A stretch of 64,000 bases of DNA from Accumulibacter sp. (GTDB lineage: Bacteria > Pseudomonadota > Gammaproteobacteria > Burkholderiales > Rhodocyclaceae), in assembly GCF_036625195.1 (NCBI RefSeq), contig NZ_JAZKUG010000001.1, forward strand, positions 930,001 to 994,000. Reading direction: 5' to 3'. The position numbers and the translations under genes are program-made. Under the pieces are notes generated by a model, which ran no database searches, was not told the origin of the DNA, and was given only the letters and a program-made list of their open reading frames with translations. Positions 8,618 to 18,836 of this stretch are shown piece after piece (within the stretch, counting starts at the first letter, position 1; each line of letters begins with the position of its first letter).

Positions 8618-10291
8618 ATGATCTACTTTGCCGCTCTGGTCGTACTCGCGACCCTCATCGCCATGGCCTCGGGGCGGGTTCCTGCCGTCCTTGCCCTGGC
8701 TGCGGCGATCTGCGTCGCGGGCGTCACCGGTTTGGCCCCGGTGCCGAACCTCCTCGCCGGATTGAGCAACGGCGGCATCATCACGGTGGCGGCAATGCTC
8801 GTCATCGCCAAGGGCATCGTCCATACCGGGGCGGTGTCGCGCGTCACCTGGGCACTTCTGTCGACCGTCAGCAGCGCGCAGCACGCCGTGCGTCGCCTGG
8901 CGCTGCCGATCAGTGTCGGATCCGGCCTGATGAACACCACCCCGATCGTTGCCATGCTCGTTCCGGCGGCCAAGGAACTCGAGCAGAACCGCGGCATCAA
9001 CGCTCGTGAGGTGCTGCTGCCCGTCGCGCACATCACGACCCTGGCCGGCTCGGTGACGTTGATCGGCACCAGTTCGAACCTGCTCATCGCCGGCATCGCC
9101 GCGCCAGCAGGAGTCGACATGACGATGCTGTCGTTCGCCCCGGTGGCCTTGCCGGTTGCCATCGTCGGCGCGGTGATCGTCTATCTGACCGCGCCGCTGA
9201 TGCTGCGCGGTCAGGGCGAAACGGTCGTCGCGGCCCGCGACTGGCGCGTCGAAATCCCGGTCTCGGGCAAGGCGCTGGCGATTGGTCGCGTGGCCGCGGA
9301 TTTCGGGATCGACCAGACGCAGCAATATGCCCTCGATGCGATCCGGCGCTGGGACACTGACCTCGATCCGTCGGCGCCGATCGAGGCTGGCGACACCCTG
9401 GTCTTCTCGGCGACCGAGGGCGGCGTCACCACCCTGTGGGGCAGCCCGCTCTTCGGCTTGGCCGAACAGCGTCTCTACCGGGTGTCGGTTGGCTCGGGCG
9501 CCAACGGGACGGTGCGCGACTTCGAGACCGACGGCGGTATCCGGGTAATCGCTGCGCGGACCAGCATCCCGTTGCGCGACACCGAGGTGCGCCCCGGCGC
9601 CACCGCCTTCGTCACCACCCCGCGCAAGTCCCTGCTGGTCGACCAGCCGGATGTGGCGATTTTCGAGAAGGCCGCCGGCCTGAGCCCGCAACCGGCGAAG
9701 ACCGCGTTCGCTCTGGCCATCCTCGTCGCGGTCATCGTTTCGGCGTCCTTCGGACTGGTTGCGGTCGAGCTCGCCTCACTGACCGGGGCCGTCCTCATGG
9801 TGGTCACCGGCATCCTGACGCCGAAGTCCGCCGTGCGCGCCCTCGACTGGAACGTGTTGTTCATTCTCGTCGGTTCGGTGGCGCTCGGCGCCATCGTCGT
9901 CGAGAGCGGACTGGCCGCCGTCCTCGCCGACGTAATCGGACGCCTCGCGGGAGGCAGCATGCTGCTCGTCGTCATCGTCTTCGCGCTGACGACGGCGATC
10001 GTCACCAACCTCGTCACCAATGCCGCTGCTGCGTCGATCCTGACGCCGGTGGCGATCGGCATCGCCAGTGAACTCGGCATCAACCCGGTGGCACTGCTGG
10101 CGCTGATCGGGACGTGCATCTCGTTCACCTTCATCAACCCGTTCAGCCATCAATCGAACCTGATGGTGATGCAGCCCGGCGGCTACACCTCGGCCTCGTT
10201 CGCCAGGTTCGGCATCCCGCTGGTCGCCGGATCTCTGGTGACGGTCGTCGTCGTCACCTACCTGCTGCTCCACCTGCAAATGCGGCTCTAG
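8618..10291 (+). CDS. SLC13/DASS family permease with central RCK-C (TrkA-C) region
   Basis: The 557-residue membrane protein has two homologous halves around a soluble insert. The first half carries SGLMNTTPIVAMLVPAAKEL and TLIGTSSNLLIAG; the second carries TNLVTNAAAASILTPVAIG and INPFSHQSNLMVMQPGGY. These are the paired helical-hairpin and SNT-like motifs of divalent-anion:Na+ symporters. Residues ~205-345 are two TrkA-C/RCK-C-like modules (the VSGKALAIGRV and RPGATAFVTT regions), common in bacterial members and believed regulatory. Substrate is a sulfate- or dicarboxylate-type anion by family. The strong GGAGGAAGGAGG site suggests high expression. Confidence 0.87.
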   Translation: MIYFAALVVLATLIAMASGRVPAVLALAAAICVAGVTGLAPVPNLLAGLSNGGIITVAAMLVIAKGIVHTGAVSRVTWALLSTVSSAQHAVRRLALPISVGSGLMNTTPIVAMLVPAAKELEQNRGINAREVLLPVAHITTLAGSVTLIGTSSNLLIAGIAAPAGVDMTMLSFAPVALPVAIVGAVIVYLTAPLMLRGQGETVVAARDWRVEIPVSGKALAIGRVAADFGIDQTQQYALDAIRRWDTDLDPSAPIEAGDTLVFSATEGGVTTLWGSPLFGLAEQRLYRVSVGSGANGTVRDFETDGGIRVIAARTSIPLRDTEVRPGATAFVTTPRKSLLVDQPDVAIFEKAAGLSPQPAKTAFALAILVAVIVSASFGLVAVELASLTGAVLMVVTGILTPKSAVRALDWNVLFILVGSVALGAIVVESGLAAVLADVIGRLAGGSMLLVVIVFALTTAIVTNLVTNAAAASILTPVAIGIASELGINPVALLALIGTCISFTFINPFSHQSNLMVMQPGGYTSASFARFGIPLVAGSLVTVVVVTYLLLHLQMRL

Positions 10292-10323
10292 CAGCGGGGC
10301 GCGCGCGCCGACAGCAGCCGGAA

Positions 10324-11583
10324 TCAGGCGGGCTCCGGGTAACGGGCATCGTCCGGATACGAGGCGAAGTCCTTGCCGCGTGCGCGCCAGTCCGCCAGCC
10401 ACTGTTCGGCAACCGCCTGCCCTTCCTCGTGCAGCCTGGCGAAATGGCCAGCACTGCGGTCGAATTTCGACGTGTGCTGGAGACCCCAGGCGGTTTCGCG
10501 CCGCATCTTGATCGTCCGCACGTCGACGATCTTCCGGCCCTGCAGCGGCGGATGGCGATCGCCATGTCGCGCGATCCAGCGATTGATCGTCAGGATGTGG
10601 TCGAGTTCCTGATTCAGCGAGAGATTGCCGGCGAGGTCGTTCTCCCGATCCTTGATGTCCTCGAGGCTGACCTTCTGCGATTGCGGTGAGATCTCCTGCG
10701 GGTTGATGCGCACGACCCAGATTTCGTCAGGCTTTGCTGCCTTTGTCCCGGCGTCCAGGAGGTCACGAACGGGAGGGTTCTGCGAATACAGGCCGTCCCA
10801 GTAGTAGGCGTTTCGCGTCACGACCTTGTTCGGTTCGCAAGTGGGGAACATCGTGTTGCCGATGACCTGCGCCGGCAGGATCTCGGGCAGCGTCCCCGAC
10901 GCAGCCACACCCTCGAGCGAGAACGCCCGGCGCATGCGCCAGCGCGTGCTGTCGTATTGATCGAACTTCGGTGGGTGGGCCAGCAGACTGAGTTCCTCGA
11001 GCGTCTTGTTGGAATCGAAGATCTCGAAGTTGCCGCTGAGCACCTCGATCGCGCCGACCAGCACTCGCCGCTCGGCCTGCGCCACTGCCGCCCAGTCGAT
11101 CGTCGCGAAATCCGGACAGAGCGCGGCGAGCAGTTCCGGAAAACCCAGGTAATCGCTGCGCGCACCCATCATCGCCAGCGCCGACAGGCCGATATCGCCA
11201 TGCCCGGAGTAGGGATTCGATCCCGGGAACGGCATGCCCTGCGCCTTCCACTGCAGCAGCGTGCCGACCATCTGGTTGTGGGCGATCTCCACCGGCGTCG
11301 TCGCAGCGAAGTTGTTCCAGAGGAAATTCAGCCGCTCGATCGCCTTGTCGAGCGTGCCGCAGTCGGCGTCGGCGGCGTTCGGGACGAGTCCGTACCAGGT
11401 GGCCAGGGCGCAAAGCGCTCCGGCAGAGGTGCCGCTGATGGCAACGATGTCGAACTTTCCTTGCTCTCCCGCCTCGGCGTCCCACGCCTTCTTGGTTGCC
11501 AGGATCTGCGTCAGGACGCCCCAGGTGAATGCTGCGTGCGTACCGCCACCTTGACAGGCGATGGCGACTTTTTTCGTGTTCAT
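10324..11583 (-). CDS. Patatin-like phospholipase, cytoplasmic
   Basis: This 419-residue patatin-fold hydrolase has the oxyanion loop CQGGGTHAAFTWGVL at residue ~10, the nucleophile elbow ISGTSAGALCAL at ~55, and the dyad aspartate in WDGLYSQNPPVRDLL near residue 280. It has no signal peptide, unlike the second patatin at 32677. Family members release fatty acids from phospholipids or act on PHB-like polyesters. The ATG at 11583 puts the GGG loop at the usual distance from the N terminus; an upstream extension would be unrelated sequence. It converges on the SLC13 gene with only 32 bases between stops. Confidence 0.85.
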   Translation of the reverse strand: MNTKKVAIACQGGGTHAAFTWGVLTQILATKKAWDAEAGEQGKFDIVAISGTSAGALCALATWYGLVPNAADADCGTLDKAIERLNFLWNNFAATTPVEIAHNQMVGTLLQWKAQGMPFPGSNPYSGHGDIGLSALAMMGARSDYLGFPELLAALCPDFATIDWAAVAQAERRVLVGAIEVLSGNFEIFDSNKTLEELSLLAHPPKFDQYDSTRWRMRRAFSLEGVAASGTLPEILPAQVIGNTMFPTCEPNKVVTRNAYYWDGLYSQNPPVRDLLDAGTKAAKPDEIWVVRINPQEISPQSQKVSLEDIKDRENDLAGNLSLNQELDHILTINRWIARHGDRHPPLQGRKIVDVRTIKMRRETAWGLQHTSKFDRSAGHFARLHEEGQAVAEQWLADWRARGKDFASYPDDARYPEPA

Positions 11584-11734
11584 GTCGGGTCTTTCACGTT
11601 CATCAAGAAAATGGAAGACGCTACGGCGTCCTCCCGGGAAAGCGAGGCACCGGTCGCGGGCCATCCGTCCCGCTGCCCGGCGCGCGAGCAACCCGCTCGC
11701 CGGTCCGCCAATACCGGTGTCTGGCTGGCCACGG

Positions 11735-13186
11735 CTAGAACGAACCGACTGTCGAGCCCACGGCAATGACCGCAGCGAGCGCCAGCAAGGCGCCGACAAT
11801 GGCGACCATGACGATGTCGAGGTAGCTTTGCCGGTGCGTGGCGCCGCAGACGGCGAGCAAGGTCACGACGGCGCCGTTGTGCGGCAGGCTGTCGAGCGTG
11901 GCGGCGCCGATCACCGCCACGCGGTGCATCAGTGCCGGGTCGATGCCATGCGTCGCAGCGAGTTGCATGTAGGTTTCGCCGAGGGCGCCGAGGGCAATCG
12001 TCAGGCCGCCCGAGGCCGAACCGGTGAGTGCCGAGAGCACGTTGGTGGCGAGCGCCAGACCGACCAGCGGGCCGCCCTCGATGCCCAGCACCCAGTCACG
12101 CACGGCCGCGAAGGCGGGCAGCGACGCCACCACCGCGCCGAAGCCGACCAGACTGGCAACACTCAGCACCGGCAGCGCCGAAGCATTCAGGCCGGCGTCC
12201 ACGGTCTCGCGCAGCGCCAGCAGACGACCGCGGTTGCACAGGTAGAGCACGACGATCGCCGCCGCCAGCGCGACGATCACCGACCAGACGCCGCCGACGC
12301 TCGCCAGCGAGGTTTCGCCCCAGCGCAGTTCCGCCAGGTAGCTCGTGTCGAGGCGCGGCAGCACCAGCAGCGACATCGTCAGGTTGACCGTGATGACGAC
12401 GACGAGCGGCAACAGGGCAACGCCGAAGCCCGGCAATTGCGCACTGCGCGCGCCGTGCTCGACCTCTGCGGGATCGAATTCGTGCGACGCCGTGGCGCGC
12501 TCGCGCACCACTGGATCATGCGCGGCCTGCGAGGCCGAGCCGATCGCGCTGGCGAAGCCTTCGCCGGCGCGGCGCGCGGCCGACTCGGCGCGCGTCAGCC
12601 ACCAAAGGCCGAAGCCCAGCATGATGGCGGCCGCCATGAAGCCGAGGCCGGGCGCCGCGAACGGCGTGGTGCCGAAGAACGGCATCGGGATCGCATTCTG
12701 GATCGCCGGCGTACCCGGCAGGGCCGACATCGTGAAGGTGGCGGTGCCGAGCATCACGGCCGCCGGCAGCAGCCGATTCGGCACGTGGGCGGCGCGGAAC
12801 AGGGCCTGGCCCATGGGTGCGAGGACGAACATCGCGACGAACACGCTGACGCCGCCGTAGGTGACCAATGCGCCAGCGAGGACGACGGCGAGGATGGCAC
12901 GGTGTGGCCCGAGCCGCTCGGTCATGCAATGCGCAATGGCGGTGACCGAGCCACTGTCGTCCATCAGCTTGCCAAACAATGCGCCGAGCAGGAACAGCGG
13001 AAAGAACTGCGCGATGAAACCCGCGGCCGCCCCCATGAAGGTCTGGGTCCAGTTGGCGAGGAGCGGATCGCCGGCGAAAGCCGCCGCGACCAGCGCGGCG
13101 ATGGGCGCCAGCCCGAGCACGCTCCAGCCGCGAAAAGCCAGCCAGACGAGCAGTCCGAGACCGAGCAGGATGCCGAGCAGACCCAT
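11735..13186 (-). CDS. GntP family permease (gluconate/hydroxyacid:H+ symporter type)
   Basis: The 483-residue protein has 12-14 predicted helices. GntP/CitMHS-type motifs are seen in GKLMDDSGSVTAIAHCMTE, TYGGVSVFVAMFVLAPM and LTGSASGGLTIALGALGE, with the closing ATLDSLPHNGAVVTLLAVC. Members import gluconate, glycerate, hydroxybutyrate or other organic acids with protons. The close match of the C-terminal SLPHNGAV block to hydroxyacid permeases makes a short organic acid likely (inference). The ATG at 13186 starts one turn before the first helix. It is followed on the same strand, after about 150 bases, by the cytoplasmic patatin. Confidence 0.82.
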   Translation of the reverse strand: MGLLGILLGLGLLVWLAFRGWSVLGLAPIAALVAAAFAGDPLLANWTQTFMGAAAGFIAQFFPLFLLGALFGKLMDDSGSVTAIAHCMTERLGPHRAILAVVLAGALVTYGGVSVFVAMFVLAPMGQALFRAAHVPNRLLPAAVMLGTATFTMSALPGTPAIQNAIPMPFFGTTPFAAPGLGFMAAAIMLGFGLWWLTRAESAARRAGEGFASAIGSASQAAHDPVVRERATASHEFDPAEVEHGARSAQLPGFGVALLPLVVVITVNLTMSLLVLPRLDTSYLAELRWGETSLASVGGVWSVIVALAAAIVVLYLCNRGRLLALRETVDAGLNASALPVLSVASLVGFGAVVASLPAFAAVRDWVLGIEGGPLVGLALATNVLSALTGSASGGLTIALGALGETYMQLAATHGIDPALMHRVAVIGAATLDSLPHNGAVVTLLAVCGATHRQSYLDIVMVAIVGALLALAAVIAVGSTVGSF

Positions 13187-13377
13187 GGTCAGAGTGTCTT
13201 GAGCAGAAGGTTGAGGTCGAGCATCCGGTTTGGGCAGGCGCGTGCGGCTTGCGCGTCGCGCGACCAACCAGCCGGACGGACGTCGTCATCGCGCCACATG
13301 GAGTCATTGTATGGCAAGCACGAGGCGATCGTCCATCGCCCGTCCGTGTCGCGCCGGATGTCTGCCCTCTGCCGCCG

Positions 13378-15894
13378 CTAGCGATCCGCAGCCGCCGCCG
13401 GCACGAGTGCTCCGGGCGCGCTCCGCAGGTGCAGTTCGCGTTGCGGCAGGGGCACCTCGACGCCGGCCTCCGCCAGACCGTCGCGAATCGCCACGGACAG
13501 GTCGCTGTGCACCACCACCCAGTCGGAACCCGGTTTGGTCCACGCGCGTACGCTGTACTCGAGCGCACCCGGCGTCAGGCCGGTCAGGACGGCGATCGGG
13601 GCGGGCGACGAGGCGATCCCCTCGACAGCACGCGCGATGCGCACCAGCAGTTCGATGGTCTGTGCAGGGCGCACGCCGTAGCCCGTGCTGACCCCGACGT
13701 GGATGCGCCGGTTGCTGCCGCTGAGCGTCCAGTTCACCAGCTTGTCGGCCAGCAGCATGCCGTTCGGCACCACCACCTCGGCGCCATCGAAGGTGGTGAT
13801 GGTCGTCGCGCGCATGCCGATGTCGCGCACCTTGCCGCTCATCCCGGCGACATCGACCACGTCGCCCAGCCGGATCGGTCGCTCGAACATCAGTATCAGC
13901 CCGGCGACGAAGTTCTTCACCACGTCCTGCAGGCCGAAACCGATACCGACACCGAGGGCGCCGAAGATGAGGGCGAGTTGCCCTACCTGGAAGCCGGCCA
14001 TGGCCAGAGCCAGCAGCAGGCCGATGAAGAGGATGCCGTAGTAGCTCAGCGTCGAGATGCTGTCACCCACCCCGCGCGGCAAGGACAGGGCCGGCAGCAG
14101 ATCTTCGGCGAGCAGCAGGCGGATCGTCCTGGCCAGCCAGAAGGCGGCCCAGATCGCCAGCGAAAATGCCGCGAGGCTACCCAGGCTGATCGACAGCAGG
14201 CCCAGCTGGAATTCGTGCGTGAGCAGCGTCAGCAGCGCACTCGACAGCGGGCGGTAGAGGCGAAACGACTGCAACGCGTAGATCAGCCAGGCCAGCACCA
14301 TCAGTGTACGACCGAGACGGGCTGCAAGCGGGATCAGCGAAGCGGAATGGCGCCCGGCGACGCGCGCCAGCGCCGCGCGGGGAATCGCTACCTGGAACAG
14401 GGCCACCAGGACCGTGCTGCCGGCGTACAGCGCCAGCGCGGCATAGCTGCTGTCAAGCAGCGCGCCGGTGAGCATCGTCGCCAACGAGATGTTGCCGAGG
14501 ACGTTGGACGCCGCCGATACGAACAGCACGCCGCCGGCGACGCAGCCAAGCAGAGTCAGCGCCCAGACGGGCAGCGGCCCGTCCTCGTCGGCAGCACGGC
14601 GGCGCGCGCGCAGCATGCGCCAGGACAGGGTCAGCAACATCAGCAGGTTCAGGGCGAGGAGGACGCTGCGGTACAGCAACTGATCGCCGAGCAGCATCGA
14701 GGCCATGGTGTTGAGACAATAGAACAGCGCGCTGGAATAGGCCCACGGGCCGACGCTGGCCAGCACGCGGCGCTGGACGAGCGCCAGCACCGGAATCCAG
14801 GCGAGCAGCATCACCGCCTGCTGGCGAAAGATCGGCCCCTGGATGTCGTAGACGACGGCACCGATCAGGACGAGCAGCAACCATGCCGCCCACGGTCGCG
14901 AGAGCGCGCGCATCGATGGCTCGGTGGCCTGCCCGCTCGCCACCAGCGCGCGGGCGCGATGCCGCAGCCAGACCATCGCCGGCAGCAGCAGCACGGCGCC
15001 GGCCGCGAGGGCCGGCAGCCAGCGCAGGTTGGCAGCGTCGTAACTGCTGGCGAAGGCACGCTCGATATCGAGGCTACGGGTCAGACCAGAGGTCACCGGC
15101 TCGCGCGACCCGGCGTCGCGCAGCGCCAGCCACAGCGGCGGCGTATCCATGCTCACCAGCCGCCGGTCCTGGTCCTCGACCATTCCAGACAGCGCGACGA
15201 CGCCCTGCTGCACGTGGGTGGCCAGCGCGCCACCGGTTCGCCCGAGAGCGAGCAGGGTGGCGAGTGGCAGCGAAACGAGCTTTTCCGCGTCGTCGATGTG
15301 GGCAACCATCTCCTCGACGCGTTCGCGCAGGGCGGGCGGCAGACCCGCGCTCTGCTCGGTGGCCTGCCAGACCGCCCGGCGGCTCGCCAGTTCGGACACG
15401 TCCTCGGAGCGGGCGTTGATCGTGCGCGCCAGATCCGCACGCGTCTGGGCGAGGGATCGCTCGTAGAGCAGCCAGTGGCGCTGCAGGCTCTCCAGCCGGC
15501 GCACCGACAACACCGCCAGGTCGCTCCTGCCGGAGCGTTCCTCGAGTTTCCGGATGGCTGCGGTGTGGCGCGCGAGAGCTTCTTCGTAGCGCCGGGCGGC
15601 ATCCGGCACCTGCGCGCGGCGCACGATGGCCAGGATATCCTGCTCGTCGGCGTCGGCGCGAGCAGGGATGTCGGCCGACCGGAGGGCCGGCGCCTGCAGC
15701 AGGACGTCGGCCTGCGCCGCAGGGCTGTCGGCGCCGACGGTGACCACCTGCGCGCGAGCGGCTGCCACCGCGACCATGAGCCACAGCAGCGGCGTGCCAA
15801 GGGCAAACCAGGCATGGCGCAGCGGCCGGCGAAACGTCTGGCGGCAGCCTGTCGACCAGCGGCAGAGTGCGAACGGAAGGAATGGGAATCGCAT
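13378..15894 (-). CDS. Large MscS-family mechanosensitive channel (MscK/YbiO-like)
   Basis: The 838-residue protein has a Sec signal (cleavage near AAARAQ), a periplasmic coiled-coil-rich region of roughly residues 40-300, about ten membrane helices, and the MscS core at the C terminus. The pore-lining helix region reads GALGVGIGFGLQDVVKNFVAG near residue 655, followed by ERPIRLGDVVDV and the beta domain FDGAEVVVPNGMLL. This layout is that of the large MscS homologues that protect cells from hypo-osmotic shock. The start at 15894 gives a normal signal sequence. It is divergent from the DUF2252 gene. Confidence 0.87.
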   Translation of the reverse strand: MRFPFLPFALCRWSTGCRQTFRRPLRHAWFALGTPLLWLMVAVAAARAQVVTVGADSPAAQADVLLQAPALRSADIPARADADEQDILAIVRRAQVPDAARRYEEALARHTAAIRKLEERSGRSDLAVLSVRRLESLQRHWLLYERSLAQTRADLARTINARSEDVSELASRRAVWQATEQSAGLPPALRERVEEMVAHIDDAEKLVSLPLATLLALGRTGGALATHVQQGVVALSGMVEDQDRRLVSMDTPPLWLALRDAGSREPVTSGLTRSLDIERAFASSYDAANLRWLPALAAGAVLLLPAMVWLRHRARALVASGQATEPSMRALSRPWAAWLLLVLIGAVVYDIQGPIFRQQAVMLLAWIPVLALVQRRVLASVGPWAYSSALFYCLNTMASMLLGDQLLYRSVLLALNLLMLLTLSWRMLRARRRAADEDGPLPVWALTLLGCVAGGVLFVSAASNVLGNISLATMLTGALLDSSYAALALYAGSTVLVALFQVAIPRAALARVAGRHSASLIPLAARLGRTLMVLAWLIYALQSFRLYRPLSSALLTLLTHEFQLGLLSISLGSLAAFSLAIWAAFWLARTIRLLLAEDLLPALSLPRGVGDSISTLSYYGILFIGLLLALAMAGFQVGQLALIFGALGVGIGFGLQDVVKNFVAGLILMFERPIRLGDVVDVAGMSGKVRDIGMRATTITTFDGAEVVVPNGMLLADKLVNWTLSGSNRRIHVGVSTGYGVRPAQTIELLVRIARAVEGIASSPAPIAVLTGLTPGALEYSVRAWTKPGSDWVVVHSDLSVAIRDGLAEAGVEVPLPQRELHLRSAPGALVPAAAADR

Positions 15895-16258
15895 GCGTCT
15901 CGTGCTCCCTGATCGGCACGTCGGTGGGCAACGCCAGCGCTTCTGCAGCCAGGTGCTGCTGGCCAACCCGCGGCGAGGCACTGTCGCTTCCCGCGCAGCG
16001 AGGTTTCACCCGCGATGCTGCAGCCGAGTCGCCGGCGCAGAGTGTCGCATTCCTGCGGCAACGAAATCAATCCGCCGTCGCCCGTCCGCTGCACCGTGCC
16101 GGTTGACAACCCCCTGCCCCGGATGCATCCTTCGCCGGATTTGAAACGATGCCGTGCACCGCATGCCGCAGCTGCCGCGGGCCAGCGAGGCCATCGGGTC
16201 ATCCTGTTCATTGCAACCCTTCTGGCGGTACGCCGGACGCGCTTCGAGGACTGCCTCC
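15895..16258. other. Divergent intergenic region, mscS-like / DUF2252
   Basis: About 360 bases that must hold promoters for both flanking genes. A TTGACA hexamer at 16103-16108 points to the DUF2252 gene but has no good -10 partner. No gene or RNA recognised. Confidence 0.4.
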
Positions 16259-17653
16259 ATGACGGGGACCGAAACCAGAACGACTTCGCCGGCAGCGGCG
16301 CCGGTGCACGACATCCGGGAAACCGTCGCGGAGCGAAAGGCGGCCGGCAAGGCGGCACGCACGCGGGCGCCGCGGAGCGCTCTGGCGCGCTGGGACGAGG
16401 CCGCACGCGGGCACGATGCCCTCGACACGATCATCGCCCAGAACGCGATCCGGGTCCCCGAGTTGCTCCCCGTCAGGCATGGCCGCATGGTCGCCTCGCC
16501 GTGGAACTACTACCGCGGAGCAGCTGCGGTGATGGCCGCCGATCTTGCCTCCAGGCCGCACAGCGGGCTGCTCGTGCAGCTCTGCGGCGACGCTCACGTG
16601 CTCAACTTCGGCCTCTGGGCAACGCCTGAAAGGAACCTCCTGTTCGACCTTCGCGACTTCGACGAGACCTTGCCCGGGCCTTTCGAATGGGATGTGCAGC
16701 GACTCGCCGCGAGCCTGGTGGTGGCGGCCCGCGAGGACGGGATCAAGGCGGCGACGGCGGATGAGGCGGTGGTCACGGCAGTGGAGGCGTATCGGGAGCG
16801 CATGGCGCGCTGCGCCAAGATGGGCGAACTCAGCCTCTGGTACGATGGAACGCATGTCGACAGCCTGATCAGCTACTTCACGGCGGACGACCGCGGGCCG
16901 ATCGAGGTGCACATCAAGAAGGAATCCAGGAGCCGCACTCACCTCGGCGCTTTCGCCAAGCTCACCTCGATGGTCGACGGCCGGCCGCGGATCGACGAGG
17001 ATCCACCCTTCCGCGTCGCCATCGATGACGAGGAGCAGGACGCGCTGACCGACCAGCTCCTCGCCGGGTACCGGATGACGCTGCAGGAGGATCGGCGCGT
17101 CCTGTTCGACCGCTTCACCCTCGTTGACGTGGTCCGCCAGGTGGTGGGGGTGGGCAGCGTCGGCATGCGCGTCTATCTGGCCCTCTTCGAGGGCCGCAGC
17201 GGCAGCGACCCGCTGTTCCTGCAGATCAAGCAGGCGGGTCCGTCGGTGTACGAGTCCCGCCTCGGCCGCAGCCGGCACGACCATCACGGGGCCCGGGTGA
17301 TCGCCGGCAAGCGCGCTCTGCAGACGGCAACCGGCATCTTCGTCGGTTGGGGCTCTTTCCAGGGCAGGGATTACTATGTGCGGCAGTTCCGCGACATGAA
17401 GATCATCCTCGACATCAAGTTGCTCGCTCCCTGTCTGGTCGAGTTTGCCGCCGCCTGCGGCGAGACGCTGGCGCGGGCGCACGCCCGCTCGGGGGACGCC
17501 GTGGCGATCAGCTCGTACCTGGGCAAGGGCGACCAGTTTGCCACCGCCCTTTGCCGTTTCGCCCGCCTGTACGCCGACCAGAACGAGCGCGACCACGCGC
17601 AGCTCGAGCGCGCCATCGCCGCGGGCACGCTCGCGAGCGCGCCCGGTTGGTAG
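16259..17653 (+). CDS. DUF2252 protein, kinase-like fold
   Basis: The 464-residue protein matches DUF2252 across its length: FYR/YYRGAA near residue 85, QLCGDAHVLNFGLWAT near 105, NLLFDLRDFDETLPGPFEWDV near 125, and VVGVGSVGMRVYLALFEG further on. The GDAHxxNFG and DFDE motifs resemble the catalytic and metal-binding loops of aminoglycoside-phosphotransferase-type kinases, so an ATP-dependent phosphotransfer is plausible. No activity is established for the family. GAGGA eight bases before ATG 16259 fixes the start. Confidence 0.82.
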   Translation: MTGTETRTTSPAAAPVHDIRETVAERKAAGKAARTRAPRSALARWDEAARGHDALDTIIAQNAIRVPELLPVRHGRMVASPWNYYRGAAAVMAADLASRPHSGLLVQLCGDAHVLNFGLWATPERNLLFDLRDFDETLPGPFEWDVQRLAASLVVAAREDGIKAATADEAVVTAVEAYRERMARCAKMGELSLWYDGTHVDSLISYFTADDRGPIEVHIKKESRSRTHLGAFAKLTSMVDGRPRIDEDPPFRVAIDDEEQDALTDQLLAGYRMTLQEDRRVLFDRFTLVDVVRQVVGVGSVGMRVYLALFEGRSGSDPLFLQIKQAGPSVYESRLGRSRHDHHGARVIAGKRALQTATGIFVGWGSFQGRDYYVRQFRDMKIILDIKLLAPCLVEFAAACGETLARAHARSGDAVAISSYLGKGDQFATALCRFARLYADQNERDHAQLERAIAAGTLASAPGW

Positions 17654-17723
17654 GGCCGAATTTGCCATCCCGCGTCGCGGGCTTGCCCGCCAGGCCCGCA
17701 GGACTTTGACAAGGAGCCGCTCC

Positions 17724-18836
17724 GTGTTCGTGAACCCCGCCATCCGAAGAACTCCTCCGCTGTCCGGAATGAAAGTCTTGCTGCCGCTCGCTGCACTGGC
17801 GCTGCTGGCGGGCTGTCAGCGCGCTGACGAAGCCTTGCAGCCGGAGATTCGCCCGGTGCGTGCAATCACCATCGAGAGCCGTGCCGCAAGCGGGATGGCC
17901 TCGCTGACCGGCGTCGTGCAGGCGCAGACCGAGATCAACGAGTCCTTCCGCATCGACGGCAGGCTGGTCGAGCGGACGGTGGACATCGGCGACAGCGTCA
18001 AGCCCGGCCAACTCATTGCGCGACTCGATCCGCAGAACGAGGAAAGCAGCCTGCAGGCGGCGCGTGCGCAGTTGGCGGCAGCAAGGGCTCAGTTGGTCGA
18101 GGCGCGCAGCAATCATGCGCGCATGCGCGAGCTGGTCGCCGAGGACGCCGTCTCGCGCGCCTCGTTCGACCAGGCCGTGGCCGTCCTGAAGACCACCGAG
18201 TCGCAGGTCGAGGCGGTACAGTCACAGGTCAGCCTGGCGGAGAACCGTTTGAGTTATACCCGCCTGATGGCCAACGTGGCCGGCGTCGTGACGGCGCGCG
18301 GACCGGAGCCCGGCGAAGTCGTTTCGGCCGGACGGATGATCGTGCAGGTGGCGCGCGAGGGCGCGCGCGACGCCGTGTTCGACGTGCCGGGCCGGATCAA
18401 GGACATCGCACCGAAGAATCCGGAGATCACCGTGGCGCTGGCCGACGACCCGCGGGTGACGGCTGCCGGCCGGGTACGGGAAGTCGCGCCGCGCGCGGAT
18501 CCGGTGACCGGCACCTTCGCCGTGCGTGTACGCCTGATCGACCCACCACCGGCCATGCGCCTGGGCAGCACCGTTACCGGCAAGATGCAGCTGCCCGAGG
18601 CGCTGGCCATCGAGGTGCCGGCATCGGCGCTGGTGCGTGCCGATGGCAAGGTCGCGGTCTGGGTGGTCGACAAGGCGTCAAGCACCGTATCGTTGCGCAA
18701 CGTCCAGCTCGGCGGGGGCGACGCCAACACCGTGCAGGTGGCGGCGGGGCTGAACCCGGGCGACGTCGTCGTCACCGCCGGCGTGCAGGCACTGCGCCCG
18801 GGCCAGAAGGTACGCGTGCCGGAGGCCCGCCCGTGA
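17724..18836 (+). CDS. RND efflux periplasmic adaptor lipoprotein (MFP family)
   Basis: The 370-residue product has a lipoprotein signal with lipobox LLAGC. It then shows the adaptor layout: lipoyl half-motif (GRLVERTVDIGDSVKPGQLIA), helical hairpin (ARAQLAAARAQLVEARSNHARM...), second lipoyl half (RLSYTRLMANVAGVVTARGPE), and beta-barrel and membrane-proximal domains ending VTAGVQALRPGQKV. It bridges an inner-membrane RND pump to an outer-membrane channel. AAGGAG at 17711-17716 supports GTG 17724 as start; ATG 17769 also leaves an intact signal. It overlaps the pump gene by four bases. Confidence 0.88.
   Translation: MFVNPAIRRTPPLSGMKVLLPLAALALLAGCQRADEALQPEIRPVRAITIESRAASGMASLTGVVQAQTEINESFRIDGRLVERTVDIGDSVKPGQLIARLDPQNEESSLQAARAQLAAARAQLVEARSNHARMRELVAEDAVSRASFDQAVAVLKTTESQVEAVQSQVSLAENRLSYTRLMANVAGVVTARGPEPGEVVSAGRMIVQVAREGARDAVFDVPGRIKDIAPKNPEITVALADDPRVTAAGRVREVAPRADPVTGTFAVRVRLIDPPPAMRLGSTVTGKMQLPEALAIEVPASALVRADGKVAVWVVDKASSTVSLRNVQLGGGDANTVQVAAGLNPGDVVVTAGVQALRPGQKVRVPEARP

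Noticed and set aside
13249..15912. 887-codon frame antisense to the MscS-type channel
   Set aside because: Gln/Arg/His-rich shadow with no domain; the minus-strand channel explains the stretch.
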